Below, in pieces: positions 13,438 through 21,878 of a stretch of DNA of 64,000 nucleotides; the first letter of the stretch is position 1; each line of letters starts with the position of its first letter. The notes beneath the pieces are model-generated. The model worked only from the letters and a program-made list of their open reading frames with translations. It made no database searches and was not told where the DNA came from. The translations under genes and the position numbers were made by a program. The stretch lies in IMG/VR virus record IMGVR_UViG_3300034104_003795, positions 90,370 through 154,369 of that record; one strand, given 5' to 3'. Origin of the DNA: a virus.

Positions 13438-13766
13438 AGGGAGAATGATTCACCACATCCACAGGTTCTACTAGCGTTTGGATTTTCCCATTGGAATCCT
13501 TTACCATTTAATCCATCTGAATATGTTAATTGAGTACCATAAAGATATAGTAAACTCTTTCTATCAATTACTACTTTCAATCCACCATCCACCTGAACTA
13601 CTTCATCGGTTGGTTCTATCTTATCATCAAAATCCATTGTGTAAGATAATCCACTACACCCACCACCCTTCACACCAACTCGTAAGTTATGCGTATCAGG
13701 TGTTAAACCACCTTCCACCATTAATTCAATTACATGCTCTAATGCTTTAGGTTGTAGTGTTACCAT
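13434..13766 (-). CDS. A-type Fe-S cluster assembly protein (IscA/ErpA/SufA family)
   Basis: 110 aa, the full family length. The three conserved cysteines are Cys37 (GGGCSGL) and Cys102/Cys104 (TCGCGESF), the cluster- or iron-binding triad. The family carries Fe-S clusters from a scaffold to target proteins. The IscU-like scaffold gene lies 0.5 kb upstream in the same operon, so the phage brings both steps. No cysteine desulfurase is in the window, so sulfur would have to come from the host. Confidence 0.9.
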   Translation of the reverse strand: MVTLQPKALEHVIELMVEGGLTPDTHNLRVGVKGGGCSGLSYTMDFDDKIEPTDEVVQVDGGLKVVIDRKSLLYLYGTQLTYSDGLNGKGFQWENPNASRTCGCGESFSL

Positions 13767-13768
13767 AA

Positions 13769-14068
13769 TTATTCAGTATTGTGAGACATCCAATCTTCCA
13801 TCTCTTGACCCAATTTCGGATTCACTTCTTTTAGGTGCTCAAATGTTAGTTCGTATCTTCCGTTTGTAATGTGTTTAATAAATAATTCATCTTCCAAACT
13901 ATCTACTACGTGTTGTATAGAATCAATCACATATGGTACGGTTGATACCTCTACATGCTCACTTCTTAATTTAGCCAGTTCTTTTTGTTGGAAGTAACAT
14001 AGTACTAACACAGCTACGGCGCCAGTTCCTACAATTGCTTTTTGGTATTTTTGAATAAACTCTTTCAT
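13769..14068 (-). CDS. Membrane-anchored hypothetical protein, 99 aa
   Basis: A TM helix at ~11-27 ([16 protein letters not shown]), then a helical, acidic soluble part. It sits between IscA and the PspC-like gene with 2-11 bp gaps. No family is recognised. Confidence 0.6.
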   Translation of the reverse strand: MKEFIQKYQKAIVGTGAVAVLVLCYFQQKELAKLRSEHVEVSTVPYVIDSIQHVVDSLEDELFIKHITNGRYELTFEHLKEVNPKLGQEMEDWMSHNTE

Positions 14069-14078
14069 ATCTCTTATT

Positions 14079-14267
14079 TTATAATGCGTGATGTTTAGGT
14101 ATTATCGCCCAAGCTATAAAGTAAAACATAATAACGGGTACGGGTGCAAATATTAGGGTTAGAAAAACGATTCTCCAAACCGATGGGTCACTATTTGTAT
14201 AAAGTGCTAACCCACCACATATACCTGCTATTTTCTTCTCATAACGGCTTCTAAACAATCTTCTCAT
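14079..14267 (-). CDS. PspC-domain small membrane protein
   Basis: 62 aa. The PspC pattern is clear: RLFRSRYEKKIAGICGGLA at the N-terminus, then YTNSDPSVWRIVFLTL and a hydrophobic helix ending AWAIIP. PspC proteins sense or signal membrane stress in the phage-shock response. A phage copy might damp or mimic that response (inference). Its ATG overlaps the IscU stop. Confidence 0.8.
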   Translation of the reverse strand: MRRLFRSRYEKKIAGICGGLALYTNSDPSVWRIVFLTLIFAPVPVIMFYFIAWAIIPKHHAL

Positions 14268-14677
14268 TAGTGTAGTTTTTCTTCAAATTGTAATGGCTCT
14301 AAACCATTCTTTGTTCTATAATCGTTAATAGCAGCTTGAACCGCATCTTGAGCAAGAACCGAACAATGTATCTTAACAGGTGGTAGAGATAATTCCTCAA
14401 CCAAATCCATATTATCTAACTTTGCCGCCTCATCCACACTCTTACCCTTTAACCATTCAGTTGCTAGGGAAGATGCAGCAATTGCCGAACCACATCCAAA
14501 CGTTTTAAATTTCGCATCGGTTATGATTCCATCTTCAATCTCTATTTGGAGTCTCATTACATCACCACATTCAGGTGCTCCAACTAACCCAGTCCCCACT
14601 GTTGATTTACTTTTATCCAACGTACCAACATTGCGCGGGTTTTGGTAATGGTCTATTACCTTTTCTCCGTATGCCAT
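14267..14677 (-). CDS. Fe-S cluster scaffold protein (IscU/NifU N-terminal type)
   Basis: 136 aa. The cluster ligands Cys37 (PECGD, with Asp39), Cys62 (TFGCGSAIA) and Cys105 preceded by His104 (KIHCSVLA) match bacterial IscU spacing. The chaperone-recognition motif LPPVK (98-102), used by HscA, is intact, so the protein can probably engage the host system. It assembles [2Fe-2S] clusters; with the IscA-like gene it forms a partial ISC set. Possible beneficiaries in the window are the Fe-S-type nuclease at 51651 and ferredoxin-dependent enzymes. Confidence 0.92.
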   Translation of the reverse strand: MAYGEKVIDHYQNPRNVGTLDKSKSTVGTGLVGAPECGDVMRLQIEIEDGIITDAKFKTFGCGSAIAASSLATEWLKGKSVDEAAKLDNMDLVEELSLPPVKIHCSVLAQDAVQAAINDYRTKNGLEPLQFEEKLH

Positions 14678-14697
14678 ATTATTGTATTTTTAGTTTC

Positions 14698-14793
14698 TTA
14701 ATACCAAGGCCTGTTACCACCTTTGAAATACTCATACATCGCTATTCCAAACGTAATTAAGGCTGCTTCAATCTTTAGTAATAATAGTTTCAT
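14698..14793 (-). CDS. Micro-protein, 31 aa
   Basis: MKLLLLKIEAALITFGIAMY, then a short polar tail: a single amphipathic or membrane helix. It sits between IscU and the 63-aa gene, with an A-rich leader before the ATG. The call rests on fit and composition only. Confidence 0.35.
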   Translation of the reverse strand: MKLLLLKIEAALITFGIAMYEYFKGGNRPWY

Positions 14794-14851
14794 ACCAATA
14801 AGTATGAACTATCAAAAATTTTTCCCCTTACGACTCATCCTTCGGATTTCG

Positions 14852-15043
14852 TTATTCGAAGATATTCACCGATGCCATCTTTACACCACCCTTACCATTA
14901 TCAACAAATAGTTGCAATTCACCCGTTTTAGGATTGAATTTCTTTTGGGTAAGTTTCTTCTTATCTTCGGGCTGAATGGATTGATTAGCCAATGCTTTGT
15001 TTAATCTGTCCAACTCCGCTTGTTGTATCGGGTCTAATTCCAT
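14852..15043 (-). CDS. Hypothetical protein, 63 aa
   Basis: Small, soluble, with a helical N-terminus (PIQQAELDRLNKALANQSI) and a Lys-rich middle. It lies one base from the next upstream gene in a run of short unknowns. No family is recognised. Confidence 0.55.
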   Translation of the reverse strand: MELDPIQQAELDRLNKALANQSIQPEDKKKLTQKKFNPKTGELQLFVDNGKGGVKMASVNIFE

Positions 15044-15044
15044 A

Positions 15045-15323
15045 TTATCTCCAAATTGGTTCTATATGAAGGTTCACTTCATACAAGTCTTTATAACCAC
15101 TTTCCATTGGTTCAATTCCATTGATTTTCCATAACATTTTTTCAAATGATAACTTACCGCCTAACGTGTAAGCAGGTCCACCTTCAAAATCAAATAGGGT
15201 TACATCACCATTCTTATTTGTTGATTTACGAACAAATTGTGATTCACCTAAAACTCTCACTTTGTTTAGATTAATTCTTTCAATACTTCTTTCTTGTCCG
15301 AATCTGCTCTTTGTGATTTCCAT
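15045..15323 (-). CDS. Hypothetical protein, 92 aa
   Basis: A soluble protein with mixed beta/alpha composition and no Cys cluster or membrane helix. It is spaced 2 bp from the gene upstream and 1 bp from the one downstream, so it is clearly part of the operon. Function unknown. Confidence 0.55.
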   Translation of the reverse strand: MEITKSRFGQERSIERINLNKVRVLGESQFVRKSTNKNGDVTLFDFEGGPAYTLGGKLSFEKMLWKINGIEPMESGYKDLYEVNLHIEPIWR

Positions 15324-15325
15324 AA

Positions 15326-15526
15326 CTAATCTTTGTTGTTTTTGTTATTAATAATTGTGTTTATTTTTTCTTTATCTTCGTTAGATAATTGTTGAAACCA
15401 TTCCGGCTCTATATTATCCCAACTTTTTGATTCTTCTAATATTGGTAAGCCGTTATCATCACAATTCATAATACCCAACGGTCCAACCCATACATTAATT
15501 GAATCTAGTTTTATCAAATTTTTCAT
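15326..15526 (-). CDS. Hypothetical acidic protein, 66 aa
   Basis: Asn/Glu/Trp-rich with an INVWVGPLGIMNCDDNGLP core (~9-27). No domain is recognised. It is part of the small-gene operon. Confidence 0.55.
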   Translation of the reverse strand: MKNLIKLDSINVWVGPLGIMNCDDNGLPILEESKSWDNIEPEWFQQLSNEDKEKINTIINNKNNKD

Positions 15527-15539
15527 ATTAACGTTTCAT

Positions 15540-16031
15540 TTAGAATAAATATTCCAATCCTTTGGTATTCGGTTTTCTCAACTGAATATCCTGTATTGAT
15601 TGTGGGTTCTTTACTCTGCTATTCTTACGATACCATTCATATAAATCTTCCAACGTTCCCTTCCCCCTACTTCTCTCCATTGCCTTATCCCATAAATCCT
15701 TTCCGAATTCCTTTTTTAATTCCATTCTCAATTTCCACAATATCATTTCCTCATCTCTGGCAGCTTCCAACTCTAACTTAATAGATTTGATACGTTTCAT
15801 TCTACTTGCTTCTAATGCAGCCTGTTCTCTATTCTTCTCGTCAGTACCACCATAATTTTTATAAGCCTGTTCGTATGCTTTTTGAGAAGTATCTCTCATC
15901 TCTTTAGCTTCACCGAACATATACGAATAATCAAAATCACCATTTCGTATTTTTAATAACAATGGTGCTTCTGCTTTTAGTGGTTTGTTAGGTCTACCCT
16001 TAGTCCACCATCTATAAGGATTATATCCCAT
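15540..16031 (-). CDS. Hypothetical helical protein, 163 aa
   Basis: Strongly charged and helical between residues ~40 and 130 (repeated E/K/R heptads), likely coiled coil. The N-terminal YNPYRWWTKGRPNKP is basic and aromatic. It could be a structural or DNA-associated protein; no specific match. Confidence 0.55.
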   Translation of the reverse strand: MGYNPYRWWTKGRPNKPLKAEAPLLLKIRNGDFDYSYMFGEAKEMRDTSQKAYEQAYKNYGGTDEKNREQAALEASRMKRIKSIKLELEAARDEEMILWKLRMELKKEFGKDLWDKAMERSRGKGTLEDLYEWYRKNSRVKNPQSIQDIQLRKPNTKGLEYLF

Positions 16032-16034
16032 AAT

Positions 16035-16229
16035 TTATTTATTAATAATAATATAATTTTTAAGAATATGTTGTAACTTACTCATTCCGTTTGTAAGTCC
16101 ATCCACCTTTTCAATTTCGGAATCATACATATCCAATCCTGTTTCAATAATAGATTCGGCTTCAACACAATCAAAGCAATAACCCATTCTTAAATCTTTT
16201 TCTCTTTTGCAACATTTACATTGTGCCAT
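16035..16229 (-). CDS. Small zinc-ribbon protein, 64 aa
   Basis: CKCCKREKDLRMGYCFDC (~4-21) gives a CxxC...CxxC zinc knuckle, followed by an acidic helical tail. Such mini-ribbons often bind nucleic acid or protein partners. No family name can be given. Confidence 0.6.
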   Translation of the reverse strand: MAQCKCCKREKDLRMGYCFDCVEAESIIETGLDMYDSEIEKVDGLTNGMSKLQHILKNYIIINK

Positions 16230-16233
16230 AATA

Positions 16234-16650
16234 TTAGTTTACAAGTTCAATTCTGATTGTACCATCTTCATTGAACCATCCTTTTAATTGATATTGTTTA
16301 TCTGATTCCGATGCTGAACGAAGATACCCTGCAAAATGTGGTCTATCGTTCATACCCTGCTGATTATACATCTCAAATTCTACATTCATAGTTTTAAGAT
16401 ATGCCGTATCAGGTTGAACACCTATACCCATCGGTTTACTATCAATACTCATTTTCTTAAAACCACTCACTTTCATATGTCCGGCAGCTTGTAACTTACC
16501 CAAATAGGTTTGTACTTGTGAATCACTCACACCATCTTTTTTAGCCTTAACAAGTGCTCGTTCCATTCTCATTTTACGAACTCTCTCCGATGTATATTGT
16601 TGTCTTTTAGTTCCTGCAAATCTCATATCACTATTGTTGTATAACTTCAT
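16234..16650 (-). CDS. Hypothetical protein, 138 aa
   Basis: The basic N-terminal half (TKRQQYTSERVRKMRMERAL) could bind nucleic acid; the C-terminal half is beta-rich. It starts one base after the upstream stop. No family is recognised. Confidence 0.55.
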   Translation of the reverse strand: MKLYNNSDMRFAGTKRQQYTSERVRKMRMERALVKAKKDGVSDSQVQTYLGKLQAAGHMKVSGFKKMSIDSKPMGIGVQPDTAYLKTMNVEFEMYNQQGMNDRPHFAGYLRSASESDKQYQLKGWFNEDGTIRIELVN

Positions 16651-16651
16651 T

Positions 16652-16915
16652 TTATAGTTCTTGAATTTGTTCCAATATTTTTGTTACATCATCTTCACTC
16701 AAATAACCTTCCACATCATTAGTAACTGGTGTATCATATGCTATGTGCCCATCCTTACCAAACACCGCTAATTCATACAATCCCATATCACCACCGTAGG
16801 TATGTGGAGTTTTAACTACACTAGCACCATACCCATTATCAAAATAGATACGAGCTTGAACACCACCCAAGTGATTAGGGTGCGGGTTGAATTCCAAATC
16901 TTTAAATGTTTTCAT
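16652..16915 (-). CDS. Small phage protein of unknown function
   Basis: About 87 aa from ATG at 16915 (MKTFKDLEFNPHPN). A longer frame opening with TTG at 16933 overlaps the -7 box of the promoter at 16931, so the internal ATG is preferred. The HLGGVQARIYFDNGYGASV segment recalls small conserved phage proteins with an FNPH start, all of unknown role. Confidence 0.6.
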   Translation of the reverse strand: MKTFKDLEFNPHPNHLGGVQARIYFDNGYGASVVKTPHTYGGDMGLYELAVFGKDGHIAYDTPVTNDVEGYLSEDDVTKILEQIQEL

Positions 16916-16930
16916 CTTAATTAATTTATA

Positions 16931-16962
16931 CAAATATACGAAATTATTTCTTATTAACCAAA
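16931..16962 (-). promoter_or_regulatory. Bacteroidota-type promoter
   Basis: TTTG (16962-16959), 20-nt spacer ending TTTCG, TATATTTG (16938-16931). It overlaps the last codons of the 54-aa gene upstream and reads into the 16.9-to-13 kb small-gene operon including iscU and iscA. Confidence 0.75.
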
Positions 16963-17108
16963 TCTTTTTTATCCCTCTCCATAATGATACGAAGTTGGGA
17001 CTCTTTGAGTAACTTTACAGGTTCTTTCTTTTCTTTGGGTTGTTCTTCTGGTATGCGATAATTTTTCACTAACTTATCCATCCAATCTTTTGTTGTATCC
17101 TTATTCAT
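16944..17108 (-). CDS. Small charged protein, 54 aa
   Basis: Begins MNKDTTKDWMDKLVKNYRIP and is mostly Lys/Glu helical. It lies 1 bp downstream of the next gene's stop, and its own stop falls within the promoter at 16931-16962. Composition and packing support a real gene; function unknown. Confidence 0.5.
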   Translation of the reverse strand: MNKDTTKDWMDKLVKNYRIPEEQPKEKKEPVKLLKESQLRIIMERDKKDLVNKK

Positions 17109-17109
17109 A

Positions 17110-17352
17110 TTATCCGATTTTTTTACCTTTTAATACTTCTTCTCTTAATTGTTGATTTATTTCATCTAAATTAATTTGTCTTCCACTATTAAATTCAAAT
17201 GATACCCATCCGAATAGAAATCCCAAACTGAATTCAATGGTTCTTACTAATACAGGATATCCCTCATCGTTTTTCTTTAAATAACCACTATGTCCAATTT
17301 CAAATCCGATGAATGACCTCATCTTGCTAAGTAAGCTTAAATTTACTTTCAT
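17110..17352 (-). CDS. Hypothetical protein, 80 aa
   Basis: A short protein with a moderately hydrophobic centre (FSLGFLFGWVSFEF, ~41-54) and a polar C-terminus. It follows the GTP cyclohydrolase gene by 4 bp. Family unknown. Confidence 0.55.
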   Translation of the reverse strand: MKVNLSLLSKMRSFIGFEIGHSGYLKKNDEGYPVLVRTIEFSLGFLFGWVSFEFNSGRQINLDEINQQLREEVLKGKKIG

Positions 17353-17356
17353 ATTA

Positions 17357-17983
17357 TTACTTTAAATTATTCATTTTAATTGCGTTCATAAATTCTTCTC
17401 TAATCAAGTTATCACTATCCAAAAATCTTCCACTAAATTTGTTTGTAGTCATTAAAGAATCAGGATGTTGAATACCTCTCATACCACAACAAAGGTGATG
17501 TCCACTAATTGATACAGCTACACTTTCACACTCTAACTTATCAGTTAAGAACTTATGTATTTGTGCAGTTAGTGATTCTTGCATTTGTGGCCTTCTACTA
17601 AACCAATCAACAACCCTATTCAACTTACTCAATCCAATCACATTCTTTTCAGGAAGATAAGCCACAGCTGCATAACCATAGAACGGTAAGTTGTGGTGTG
17701 CGCACATTGAGTTCACTTTGATACCCGTCTGAATAACAATACCATCATACCCTTCTTCATTTGGGAATGTAGTTATATTCGGTGCTTCAGTCATACTACC
17801 TTTTACTAAATCATCTACCCAAGCTTTAGCTACCCTCAAAGGAGTTTCTATTGTTTGTGGGTCAGCCTCATAATCAAATCCCAATGATTCTAAAAATAAG
17901 CCATAGTATTTAGCGGCATCTCTAATCCTTTTCTTTTTCTCAAAGGAATCAACTACCTCATTTTCATTTGCCTTCTTTAACAT
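17357..17983 (-). CDS. folE: GTP cyclohydrolase I (FolE type)
   Basis: 208 aa from ATG at 17983; a longer start at 18022 would overlap the upstream gene by 59 bp. Signatures include the zinc-ligand Cys and His in VNSMCAHHNLPFYG, then GLSKLNRVVDWFSRRPQMQE and SISGHHLCCGMRG with the second zinc Cys. It converts GTP to dihydroneopterin triphosphate, the entry to folate and to 7-deazaguanine (queuosine/archaeosine) chemistry. Phages often carry folE for 7-deazaguanine DNA modification, but no queC/D/E or transglycosylase is in this window, so the pathway is open. Confidence 0.92.
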   Translation of the reverse strand: MLKKANENEVVDSFEKKKRIRDAAKYYGLFLESLGFDYEADPQTIETPLRVAKAWVDDLVKGSMTEAPNITTFPNEEGYDGIVIQTGIKVNSMCAHHNLPFYGYAAVAYLPEKNVIGLSKLNRVVDWFSRRPQMQESLTAQIHKFLTDKLECESVAVSISGHHLCCGMRGIQHPDSLMTTNKFSGRFLDSDNLIREEFMNAIKMNNLK

Positions 17984-18119
17984 ATTCGTATGCTTTAACC
18001 GAAAGTAATCCACTGTATTCACAATACATTTCCTCTCTTTCTTTTTCTAATTCTTTTTTAATTTCATCTGAAAAATAAATTCCATTACTTTCCATATCTG
18101 CTAATATAATCTTTTCCAT
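17964..18119 (-). CDS. Small acidic hypothetical protein
   Basis: 51 aa from the ATG at 18119 (MEKIILADMESNGIYFSDE). A longer frame to 18170 opens with unlikely Pro/Gly-rich sequence. It is helical, Glu/Lys-rich, with YSGLLSVKAYEYV near the end. It overlaps the folE start. No family is recognised. Confidence 0.5.
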   Translation of the reverse strand: MEKIILADMESNGIYFSDEIKKELEKEREEMYCEYSGLLSVKAYEYVKEGK

Positions 18120-18196
18120 TTTTTTGGGTTTGGGATTTACAAAAAATGGTGGATGGCCGAAGCCACCCACCTTATGTCTGGATTTAACCCCTTAAA

Positions 18197-19402
18197 TTAC
18201 CAAACAATCTTCTCACTATCATCTTCGGTTGGTTCGGTGAATAATGCCTCATCAGCTTTATCATCCTTAATATACTTTTGAACCAACTGCTTCACATACG
18301 TTCTTTCACTATCTACACCACCATCGTTAGAGAAGAATGGGAACATACTAATTTCAGCTGCTTCAAACAAACTGAAACCATCGTATAACAACCCAGCAGT
18401 TTCTACACTAGCACGAGTTGAAACACCGGTTGAAAGTTTACCATCACCTGTCTTTGCAATATCACGAGTGTGAGTAGCAATTTCAGCAACTGCTTTCAAA
18501 TCTTCTTCATTAACTTGCGGATACATATACTTTAAGAGATTCAACTCTTGCTCATCATTCAACACATCCATTTCAATTGTAGTGAAACGGTCTAATATCG
18601 CTCTATCCAATACTCTAGTTGAAGTATATTCACCACCAATGTTAGCGGTAGCGATAAAAGTAACACCATCAGCTACTTTAACAATTGGAGAATCAACAGC
18701 CTCATCTAAACGAAGGTAACGTTGTCCCAAATCCAATACAGTCATTAGAATATTCCAAGCGTCAGGATGTGCTCTACTCAACTCATCCAATAGGATAACA
18801 GCGTTTGGAGTACTAATTGCTTTTACGAAAGCAGATTCAGCGAAGAATGTACCTTTCTTACTATCAAAGTGTGTGTTACCAATTAGGGTTGCTCTCGCAT
18901 CTTGCGTTGCACCAAGGTTGAAATAGAAATCAGGTCTCTTTAAGCCTTTGGTAAGTGCTTTAGCCGCTAATGTCTTACCACAACCAGCCGGTCCTGTCAT
19001 CATAATATTCTTAGCTCTAACAGCTGAACGAATAAGGTATTTCCACTTTAAGTCAGAAATAACCAATCCTTCAGGTTTAAGTTTAACCGATTCGTTATGG
19101 ATAAAATCGGTAATCTCTTTATGATTATCCAACTTCTCTACATTAACTTCGGCGTTACTTTTCAATGGAGCAACCAAGTTATCAAATTCAGTCATATCGG
19201 TTAAGCGGTATTGAATCTTACCACCACTACCAACTACCTTACGAAGTGCTTTACCTGCTTCATAAGCTTTTTTACGAGTAGGAGTACCAATTCCTTGTGT
19301 ACCTACTATTTTACCAGCAGTATTTGCTAGTTTGAAATGTGAGCCAATCTTTACAACTTTAAAGATTTGTTTACTCATTTTGTCTACATTAGGCTTTGCC
19401 AT
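18197..19402 (-). CDS. MoxR/CobS-like AAA+ ATPase
   Basis: 401 aa. The AAA+ core carries Walker A GPAGCGKT (~138-145), Walker B VILLDELSRAH (~199-209), sensor 1 FIATANIGG (~249) and an RAILDRF arginine-finger region. The N-terminal ~110 residues are a family-specific extension. MoxR proteins act as chaperone-like remodelers with a VWA-domain partner, and the next gene upstream encodes one. The pair has its own promoters and dyads, marking it as a separately controlled module. The target is unknown. Confidence 0.85.
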   Translation of the reverse strand: MAKPNVDKMSKQIFKVVKIGSHFKLANTAGKIVGTQGIGTPTRKKAYEAGKALRKVVGSGGKIQYRLTDMTEFDNLVAPLKSNAEVNVEKLDNHKEITDFIHNESVKLKPEGLVISDLKWKYLIRSAVRAKNIMMTGPAGCGKTLAAKALTKGLKRPDFYFNLGATQDARATLIGNTHFDSKKGTFFAESAFVKAISTPNAVILLDELSRAHPDAWNILMTVLDLGQRYLRLDEAVDSPIVKVADGVTFIATANIGGEYTSTRVLDRAILDRFTTIEMDVLNDEQELNLLKYMYPQVNEEDLKAVAEIATHTRDIAKTGDGKLSTGVSTRASVETAGLLYDGFSLFEAAEISMFPFFSNDGGVDSERTYVKQLVQKYIKDDKADEALFTEPTEDDSEKIVW

Positions 19403-19459
19403 AATTAAGGGGTTTTAATATATAATAATAAATGTTTCTTTCTTATCAATCTTACTATG

Positions 19460-19491
19460 TAAAGATACGAAATCTTTTTGAATCTACCAAA
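19460..19491 (-). promoter_or_regulatory. Bacteroidota-type promoter for the MoxR gene
   Basis: TTTG (19491-19488), 20-nt spacer ending TTTCG, TATCTTTA (19467-19460). Dyad repeats lie directly upstream. Confidence 0.75.
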
Positions 19492-19511
19492 TTTATTTTT
19501 TGGGGTTATAA

Positions 19512-19571
19512 GTGGTTGAAAATCAACGAGTTAGGAGTGATTTTCGTAACTCGTTGATAATCAATCAGTTA
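19512..19571. repeat. Dyad repeats TTGAAAATCAA / TTGATAATCAA
   Basis: Two copies at 19512-19533 and 19547-19571 with facing AACGAGTTA/TAACTCGTT flanks that can pair with each other. The second copy overlaps the stop codon of the VWA gene. It lies between that stop and the MoxR promoter; candidate operator. Confidence 0.65.
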
Positions 19572-21794
19572 TGAATTTTGTGGTTTGCTCATAAATAATC
19601 GGTTCATTGTACGTGCTACCTCATTAACATTTGTTACGTTAATATAACTAGCAGCAGGTCCATAACACTCTTTGAATGTTCTAGCTGAACCACTACTATT
19701 TTCATCCATTTCGTAACTACTATCACTAACGAAATAACTCAATACTTTGATACCCATACCTTCAATTGATTTCATCATCTTACGAGTATGTTTAGCCGCA
19801 TTACTACCACTATAACTCATACCCTTTCCATGAAAGTAAGGTTCACCATCCGATATGTTTAGGAAGTATGAATCAACTTCACCATTACTACCTACCATTT
19901 GTTTCATCACTGCCTCAAAACACAATCCTTCAGGTGTAGTTCCGTTTGGATGTAAGTAACCAAACAATTGTTTAACCTTCATAAACTTATCAACTCTACT
20001 ATCGTAAGCCAATACAATGTAAGGTAACTCACCGGTTGTTGTACGGAAACTAATCTGAATATTAAGGTTAGGAATCATATCCACTGCCTTAGCCAATGCT
20101 ACGATGTTAGTCATAGTTTTTCTCCACTTCTCACCACCCATTGAACCACTAGCATCTACCGAAATATGTAGGTTAGCTTTCTTAAACATATCAATCTCTC
20201 TAGTATAGAATACGTGCTCATTACCATAACCCAACGATGATACCATTCTCTTATCCATCTTACCTACAAGCTGACGGTTAAAGATAGTTTCTCTACTCTC
20301 ACCTCTAACTTGCATTTTCTTACCCAACAATGTGCCGATACGAATACCTTCGGCAACTTCTTTAGAATATTGGTCATACATCGTATCTTCAGTCTTATTA
20401 TAACGTTTAGATGTAAGTGGGAAGTTTTCTTGCTCCATTAAGTTACGAGTCATCTTCTTAACCACAACACACTCAATACCTTTGAATGAATTACCATTAC
20501 CATAATAGTCTTGTGCTACAACTTTCATCTCTGCACCAGCTTCTTCAATTGATTCCAATTGTTTTGCTTCGGTTGATGATACTTTGGCTTTCTTAATCTT
20601 ACCACGTAAGAACTCTTTTTGTTTTTCTATCTTCTTACGAATAATATCAATCTGTCTTTGAGATAAACGTCCTTCCGCCGGCTTACCATTACCTTTACCT
20701 TTACCAGGTTTAATAACAATCTTACCCTTCACACCTTTACCATCTTCGGCAGGTTCGTTACCATCACCACTCACATCACTATCACCATCATCACCACTAC
20801 CATTCTCATTATCACCATTCTCACTATCACCATCATCGCCACTCATATCAACTTCAATATCATCTTCACCAGCCTCTTGCTCACCTTCACCGGCTTGCCC
20901 ATTACCGCTACCCTGTCCTTGTCCTTTTTGTTGTTGTTGTGGAGTAAGTGGTTCGATTGCGTCAATAAGAATAGCGTAAACTTCTAATGCTATTTTAAGT
21001 GCATCTTCGGTTGTTTTCAATCTACTAATCTCATTAAGTTTAATAATCCTAGCAATTTCTGGCATACGTTTCAACGCGTTTGGTTTACTGAACTTTGAAT
21101 GTAAGTTAATCAAACGGAACATATATGATTCAAAGTTTTCTTCGGTGAATTCATCCGATTTCATACCCCTATCAATAGCAGGGTCATTGAAGTACTTGTC
21201 ATACATTGAACGATAGTAATCTCTATAACCGGGTGCTGATTTGTAGATGAAGTTATCAATCCTTCTATCTTCTACATAGTTCAATATGTCTTTCACAACA
21301 CCTGCGAAATATGTAACACCCTTTTGATTTGAAATTTCATCTAAACGTTTGGATTCTTCAATACCAATAATTCTAATGATTACCATTTCCAAATCTCTCA
21401 ATATGTCAAAGTTGGAAAGTTTAATGTGTGAACCTTCGTGAAGTGCCAAACCCACCGCCGGGTCAAACTCCTTTGGTTCAGCGATGTTAGCGGAAATAGT
21501 TACTACCTTACCATCGGTATAAGAATCACCTTTGGTAGAAAACTTAACAGGTATAGATTGACCTGTTACAATAGATACGAAGTTAGCAATCGCTCTACGA
21601 TGTGCTGCTAACTTATACAAGTTCTTTGTAGCCAATTCCTTCGTGGAATAAGATGAATATACGGGAGCAGAATAATCCCAATCATCCATCCACCAAGAAG
21701 ATTTACCATAAGAACTATATGATTTACTTTTTTTAGATTTGCCACTAACTAGGTGGTCTTTTGTACCTGTCTTAAAATCTGTGTACCAACTCAT
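19569..21794 (-). CDS. VWA-domain protein, CobT-like partner of the MoxR ATPase
   Basis: 741 aa from ATG at 21794; the longer frame to 21836 contains the promoter. A region near residues 100-250 includes an HEGSH motif, which could be a degenerate metal site. A very acidic low-complexity linker (Gly/Asp/Glu, ~305-355) follows, then a C-terminal VWA domain with the metal-adhesion motif DASGSMGG (~560). This layout (acidic linker plus VWA) matches CobT of cobalt chelatase and MoxR-associated VWA proteins, which bind a target while the ATPase remodels it. There is no other cobalamin gene, so a chelatase role is unlikely. Confidence 0.8.
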   Translation of the reverse strand: MSWYTDFKTGTKDHLVSGKSKKSKSYSSYGKSSWWMDDWDYSAPVYSSYSTKELATKNLYKLAAHRRAIANFVSIVTGQSIPVKFSTKGDSYTDGKVVTISANIAEPKEFDPAVGLALHEGSHIKLSNFDILRDLEMVIIRIIGIEESKRLDEISNQKGVTYFAGVVKDILNYVEDRRIDNFIYKSAPGYRDYYRSMYDKYFNDPAIDRGMKSDEFTEENFESYMFRLINLHSKFSKPNALKRMPEIARIIKLNEISRLKTTEDALKIALEVYAILIDAIEPLTPQQQQKGQGQGSGNGQAGEGEQEAGEDDIEVDMSGDDGDSENGDNENGSGDDGDSDVSGDGNEPAEDGKGVKGKIVIKPGKGKGNGKPAEGRLSQRQIDIIRKKIEKQKEFLRGKIKKAKVSSTEAKQLESIEEAGAEMKVVAQDYYGNGNSFKGIECVVVKKMTRNLMEQENFPLTSKRYNKTEDTMYDQYSKEVAEGIRIGTLLGKKMQVRGESRETIFNRQLVGKMDKRMVSSLGYGNEHVFYTREIDMFKKANLHISVDASGSMGGEKWRKTMTNIVALAKAVDMIPNLNIQISFRTTTGELPYIVLAYDSRVDKFMKVKQLFGYLHPNGTTPEGLCFEAVMKQMVGSNGEVDSYFLNISDGEPYFHGKGMSYSGSNAAKHTRKMMKSIEGMGIKVLSYFVSDSSYEMDENSSGSARTFKECYGPAASYINVTNVNEVARTMNRLFMSKPQNS

Positions 21795-21825
21795 ATAAAG
21801 GGGTTTAATTTTGAATGAATATACC

Positions 21826-21857
21826 CAAATATACAAAGAAGTTTTCAGACCACCAAA
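21826..21857 (-). promoter_or_regulatory. Bacteroidota-type promoter for the VWA gene
   Basis: TTTG (21857-21854), 20-nt spacer, TATATTTG (21833-21826). Three dyad repeats lie directly upstream at 21879-21953. Confidence 0.7.
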
Positions 21858-21878
21858 TATTTTTTGAAATATTTTTTA

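Noticed and set aside
19569-21794. Cobaltochelatase subunit CobT
   Set aside because: No cobalamin genes and no CobN; the MoxR-VWA pair alone is a general remodeling module.
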